This document shows positions 60,573 to 64,000 of a stretch of DNA of 64,000 bases, piece after piece. Numbering within the stretch: the stretch's first letter is position 1; the number at the start of each line of letters is the position of its first letter. Origin of the DNA: Betaproteobacteria bacterium Ga0077523 (GTDB lineage Bacteria > Pseudomonadota > Gammaproteobacteria > Burkholderiales > Ga0077523). The stretch lies in the NCBI GenBank assembly GCA_001464695.1, contig LNDQ01000058.1, positions 1-64,000 of the forward strand, in the 5' to 3' direction. The notes beneath the pieces are model-generated. The model was not told where the DNA came from, did no database searches, and saw only the letters and a program-made list of their open reading frames with translations. Position numbers and translations under genes: made by a program.

Positions 60573-63353
60573 TTAAGCGGAGGCACGCGGCTCCCCTGCA
60601 CCGTACAGATTGGCCGTACACCGCCCGCACAGGTCCGGGTGCGCGGCATCGCGCCCGACATCCGCGCGCCAATGCCAGCAACGACCGCACTTGGGATGCG
60701 GACTCGCGGTCACCCGGACGTATTCCTGATCTGCGGCATCGACCCGCGTCAGCGACGCCTGCGAGGTGATGAGTACGAATCGCAGATCGTCGGCCAGAGT
60801 CGCCAATGCCGCATGCCGTGTGCCGTGCATGGCGAGTTCCACCTCCGCCTGCAGCGACGACCCGATGGCGCCAGAGGCGCGGACCGCCTCGAGTTCCTTC
60901 TGCACCCAGGCGCGCGCCTCGCGGATGGCGTTCCATTTTTCGCCGAGAGCAGCTTCGCCGGATTGAGGCGGCAGCTCGTACCAGGTGCACAGCAGGATGC
61001 TGTCGTCGCCTTTCCCCGTGAAAGTGGCCCACGCCTCCTCCGCGGTGAACGAGAGCACCGGCGCCATCCAGGTGAGCACGCTCTGCGTGATGTGCCACAG
61101 CGCACTCTGCGCGGAACGACGTGCCGGGCTGTTGGCCGCGGTCGTGTACAAGCGATCCTTGAGGATGTCGAGATAGAAGCCGCCGAGTTCCTCGGAACAG
61201 AAGGTCTGCAGCCGCTGCACCACCACGTGGAACTCGTAGCGATCGTAGGCCGCCGTGATTTCCGCGTGCACCGCCCGCGTGAATGCCAGCGCATAGCGAT
61301 CGATCTCGACCCACTGCTCGGGCGGCAGCAGATCGCGCGTCGCATCGAAATCGGAAACGTTGGCGAGCAGGAAGCGCAGCGTGTTGCGGATGCGCCGATA
61401 GCTCTCCACCACCCGCTTCAGGATCTCCTTGGACAGCGAGATCTCGCCCGAGTAGTCGCTGGAGGCCACCCACAGGCGCAGGATCTCCGCGCCGAGCGTG
61501 CCCGAGACTTCCTGCGGGTCGATGCCGTTGCCGGCCGACTTGCTCATCTTGCGGCCCTTCTCATCCACCAGGAAGCCGTGGGTGAGCAATTGCCGGTACG
61601 GTGCACGACCGTCGATGGCGCAACCGGTAAGCAGCGACGACTGGAACCAGCCACGATGCTGATCCGAGCCTTCGAGATACAGATCAGCGGGCTTGGCGAG
61701 ATGGGGCCGGCGTTCCAGCACGCTCACGTGCGTCGTGCCGGAGTCGAACCAGACGTCCAGCGTGTCGGGCACCTTCACGTAGTCCTGCGCCTCCGCTCCC
61801 AGCAATTCAGCCGCTTCGAGTGCGAACCACGCTTCGATGCCGCCTTGCTCCACGCGCTGAGCGACTTGCTCCATCAACTCGAGCGTATGCGGATGCGGCT
61901 CGCCGGTTTCGCGATGCACGAACAGCGACATCGGCACGCCCCAGCTGCGCTGGCGCGACACGCACCAGTCGGGGCGACCCTGGATCATCGCTTCGAGACG
62001 TGCGCGGCCCCACTGCGGGAAGAATTCCGTCGCATCCACCGCCTGGTGGGCCGATTGCCGCAGCGTGCGGCCGTCGGGACCGTGATACTCCATGCCGATG
62101 AACCATTGGTGCGTGGCGCGGAAGATCACGGGGGTCTTGTGGCGCCAGCAATGCGGATAGCTGTGACGATAGGCCTCGTTGTGCAACAGCAACGTCTTCT
62201 CTTCGAGCACCGCGATCACGTCGGCGTTGCCCTCCCAGACGGTCTTGCCGCCCACCAGGCCGATGCTCTCCTTGAAGCGGCCGTCGGGCCCGACCGGATT
62301 GTCGACCGGCAGGCCGTACTTCTGGCCGACCGCGAAGTCCTCGACGCCATGCGCGGGCGCGGTGTGCACGAGACCCGTACCGGCATCCAGTGTCACGTGA
62401 TCGCCCAACACGATCGGCACGCGGCGAGGTTGGAACGGATGCCACACTTCCAGCTTCTCGAGCTTCTCGCCCTTGACGGTGCCGATGATCTTCCACCGCT
62501 CGATGCCGTAGCGCTTCATGCAGGCCTCGACCAGTTCGGCCGCGAGCAGCAGGAAATACTTGGGCCCTTCCACCAGGGCATAGTCGAGCTCCGCGTGCAC
62601 CGAGATCGCCTGGTTCGCCGGCAGCGTCCACGGCGTCGTGGTCCAGATGACCGCGTACGAGGGCATCTGCAGATGACTGAACCCGAACGGCCGCGCCAGC
62701 TCCTGCGCGTCCTTCGCGGGAAATGCGACGTCGATCGCGGGCGAGACGCGGTCCTCGTACTCCACCTCCGCCTCCGCCAGCGACGAGCGGCAATCGAGGC
62801 ACCAGTGCACCGGCTTCGCGCCCTGATACAGGTAGCCGCGCGCGTAGATGCGCGCGAGCGAACGGATGATGTCGGCCTCGGCCTTGTAGGCCATGGTGAG
62901 GTAGGGATCGTCCCAGTCGCCGAGCACACCCAGGCGTATGAAGTCCTGCTTCTGGCGCTCCACCTGCGAGGCCGCGAACTCGCGGCACAGCTTGCGGAAC
63001 GCGTTGGGCTCGAGGCCCTTGCCGTGCTTCTTCTCGATCTGGTGTTCTATGGGCAGGCCGTGGCAATCCCACCCCGGCACATAGGGCGCGTCGAAGCCCG
63101 CCAGAGTGCGGCTCTTGACGATGATGTCCTTCAGCACCTTGTTGACGGCGTGACCCATGTGGATGTCGCCGTTCGCATAGGGCGGGCCGTCGTGCAGGAT
63201 GAACTTGGGGCGGCCCGCGGCCTGTTCGCGGATGCGCTGGTACAGGCGGCGCTCCTGCCACTGGGCGACCCAGCCGGGTTCGCGTTTCGCCAGGTCCCCG
63301 CGCATCGGAAACGGCGTGTCGGGGAGATTGAGGGTGCTCTTGTAGTCGGCCAT
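60573..63353 (-). CDS. ileS: Isoleucyl-tRNA synthetase
   Basis: A 926-residue class I synthetase, normal length for the bacterial type 1 enzyme. HIGH motif is HMGH at 65-68 ([13 protein letters not shown]); KMSKS is in [16 protein letters not shown]. The editing domain contains [12 protein letters not shown] and the C-terminal zinc fingers are [13 protein letters not shown] and LCGRCTANL. It charges tRNA-Ile. It lies 23 bases after ribF and just before lspA. Confidence 0.98.
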   Translation of the reverse strand: MADYKSTLNLPDTPFPMRGDLAKREPGWVAQWQERRLYQRIREQAAGRPKFILHDGPPYANGDIHMGHAVNKVLKDIIVKSRTLAGFDAPYVPGWDCHGLPIEHQIEKKHGKGLEPNAFRKLCREFAASQVERQKQDFIRLGVLGDWDDPYLTMAYKAEADIIRSLARIYARGYLYQGAKPVHWCLDCRSSLAEAEVEYEDRVSPAIDVAFPAKDAQELARPFGFSHLQMPSYAVIWTTTPWTLPANQAISVHAELDYALVEGPKYFLLLAAELVEACMKRYGIERWKIIGTVKGEKLEKLEVWHPFQPRRVPIVLGDHVTLDAGTGLVHTAPAHGVEDFAVGQKYGLPVDNPVGPDGRFKESIGLVGGKTVWEGNADVIAVLEEKTLLLHNEAYRHSYPHCWRHKTPVIFRATHQWFIGMEYHGPDGRTLRQSAHQAVDATEFFPQWGRARLEAMIQGRPDWCVSRQRSWGVPMSLFVHRETGEPHPHTLELMEQVAQRVEQGGIEAWFALEAAELLGAEAQDYVKVPDTLDVWFDSGTTHVSVLERRPHLAKPADLYLEGSDQHRGWFQSSLLTGCAIDGRAPYRQLLTHGFLVDEKGRKMSKSAGNGIDPQEVSGTLGAEILRLWVASSDYSGEISLSKEILKRVVESYRRIRNTLRFLLANVSDFDATRDLLPPEQWVEIDRYALAFTRAVHAEITAAYDRYEFHVVVQRLQTFCSEELGGFYLDILKDRLYTTAANSPARRSAQSALWHITQSVLTWMAPVLSFTAEEAWATFTGKGDDSILLCTWYELPPQSGEAALGEKWNAIREARAWVQKELEAVRASGAIGSSLQAEVELAMHGTRHAALATLADDLRFVLITSQASLTRVDAADQEYVRVTASPHPKCGRCWHWRADVGRDAAHPDLCGRCTANLYGAGEPRASA

Positions 63354-63376
63354 GTCGGAGTGGGAAGTCGAGGGCG

Positions 63377-64000
63377 CTAGACGCCCGCTCTGCTGCGGAA
63401 GAATTCCTGGGTGGCGCGCACGTCGCGCGCAATCTGTGCCTTGAGGAGGTCCAGGGTCGGGTACTTCTCCTCATCCCGCAACTTGTGCAGGAAGTCGAGA
63501 CGTACGCGGCGCCCGTAGATGTCCCGGTCGAAATCGAACAGGAACACCTCCAGGGTCGGCCGGTTGGTGTCGCTCACGGTGGGCCGCACGCCCAGGCTCG
63601 CGGCACCGCGCACCGGCGCGTCGCCGAGGCCGTGGGCTTCCACGGCGTAGATGCCCTTGAGCGGCGGGCGATTCAAGGTCATGTGGATATTGGCGGTGGG
63701 AAAACCGAGCTGGCGGCCGAGCCGGTCGCCGCCGACCACGCGACCGGTGATGCCGTAGGGCCGGCCCAGCAGTTGTCGCGCGGCATCGAGTTCGCCGGCA
63801 GCGAGCGCATCGCGCACGGCGGTGCTGGAGGCGCGCGCACCGTCGACCAGGATGGTGTCCATGCGATCGATCTCCATCCCGGATTCGGGGGCCAGCCGCT
63901 GCAGCAACGCGACGTCGCCACCGCGCTTGGCCCCGAAGCGGAAATCGTCGCCCACCAGCAACCAGCGCACGCCGAGCCGTCGGACCAGCATTTCGCGCAC
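63377..64000 (-). CDS. ribF: Riboflavin kinase/FAD synthetase RibF (5' part outside window)
   Basis: The C-terminal 207 residues are visible. The end of the FAD-synthetase nucleotidyltransferase domain ([40 protein letters not shown]) is followed by the riboflavin kinase domain ([43 protein letters not shown]). It makes FMN and FAD. It runs off the right edge. The ribF-ileS-lspA order is standard in proteobacteria. Confidence 0.96.
   Translation of the reverse strand: MREMLVRRLGVRWLLVGDDFRFGAKRGGDVALLQRLAPESGMEIDRMDTILVDGARASSTAVRDALAAGELDAARQLLGRPYGITGRVVGGDRLGRQLGFPTANIHMTLNRPPLKGIYAVEAHGLGDAPVRGAASLGVRPTVSDTNRPTLEVFLFDFDRDIYGRRVRLDFLHKLRDEEKYPTLDLLKAQIARDVRATQEFFRSRAGV

Overview
The window is about 64 kb of GC-rich chromosome from a betaproteobacterium, probably Burkholderiales or a close relative. 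The support is EarP next to an EF-P carrying Arg32, a sigma32-type groESL promoter, the ribF-ileS-lspA-ispH order, a complete minor-pilin/PilY1 operon, and a three-hairpin dispersed repeat of the kind I associate with Burkholderiales genomes. The taxonomic assignment is inference. No phage, plasmid, intact insertion sequence, CRISPR array or rRNA operon was seen; there is one tRNA gene (Thr, anticodon CGT).

Layout. 1-3.6 kb (minus): BMP-type ABC importer (binding protein, two permeases) followed by a formamidase-like amidase cut by the window edge. 4.0-6.1 kb (plus): groES-groEL with a sigma32 promoter and a terminator. 6.3-8.3 kb: a PEP-CTERM protein and a nitrilase. 8.3-9.9 kb (minus): an ECF42-type sigma factor with its DGPF/YCII partner. 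10.2-11.2 kb: exported alpha/beta hydrolase. 11.3-20.3 kb (minus): an exported-enzyme block with a HAD-2H phosphoesterase fusion, two arylsulfatases, HupE/UreJ-like protein, parvulin PPIase and a DUF3604 lipoprotein. 20.5-24.7 kb (minus): eight-haem cytochrome with HEAT/TPR repeats, a two-subunit CoA-transferase and a NIPSNAP protein. 24.8-26.1 kb: OmpA-domain protein with a long Gly/Ala tract. 26.3-30.9 kb (plus): DsbD/ScsB-like reductase, thioredoxin-fold protein, earP, efp. 31-37.3 kb: apt, Rap1a-like protein, a 26-residue membrane protein, lipoprotein, VOC protein, LysR regulator, surface-adhesin-E-like protein, carboxylesterase, three repeat copies and a conserved protein with a PilZ-like motif. 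37.4-45.5 kb (minus): a six-gene operon for a TPAT-type TRAP transporter (TatT-DctP-DctQM) with a D-aminoacylase-like amidohydrolase, a CaiB/BaiF CoA-transferase and an MFS exporter; dctP carries an apparent frameshift. 45.5-51.1 kb: small exported protein, YqhA, cytochrome c, enolase-superfamily enzyme, second Rap1a-like protein, tRNA-Thr, two crotonase-fold enzymes and a Fur-family regulator. 51.6-59.0 kb (plus): type IV pilus minor pilins and PilY1. 59.1-64 kb (minus): ispH, lspA, ileS, ribF.

How genes work together. EarP is expected to rhamnosylate Arg32 of the adjacent EF-P. The minor pilins and PilY1 form the pilus tip/priming complex. The TRAP operon looks like an import-and-catabolism unit for an N-acylated or otherwise amide-bearing organic acid, with CoA activation. 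The sulfatase/DUF3604 block looks like a periplasmic desulfation/dephosphorylation unit of unknown substrate and is the best candidate for an undescribed system here.
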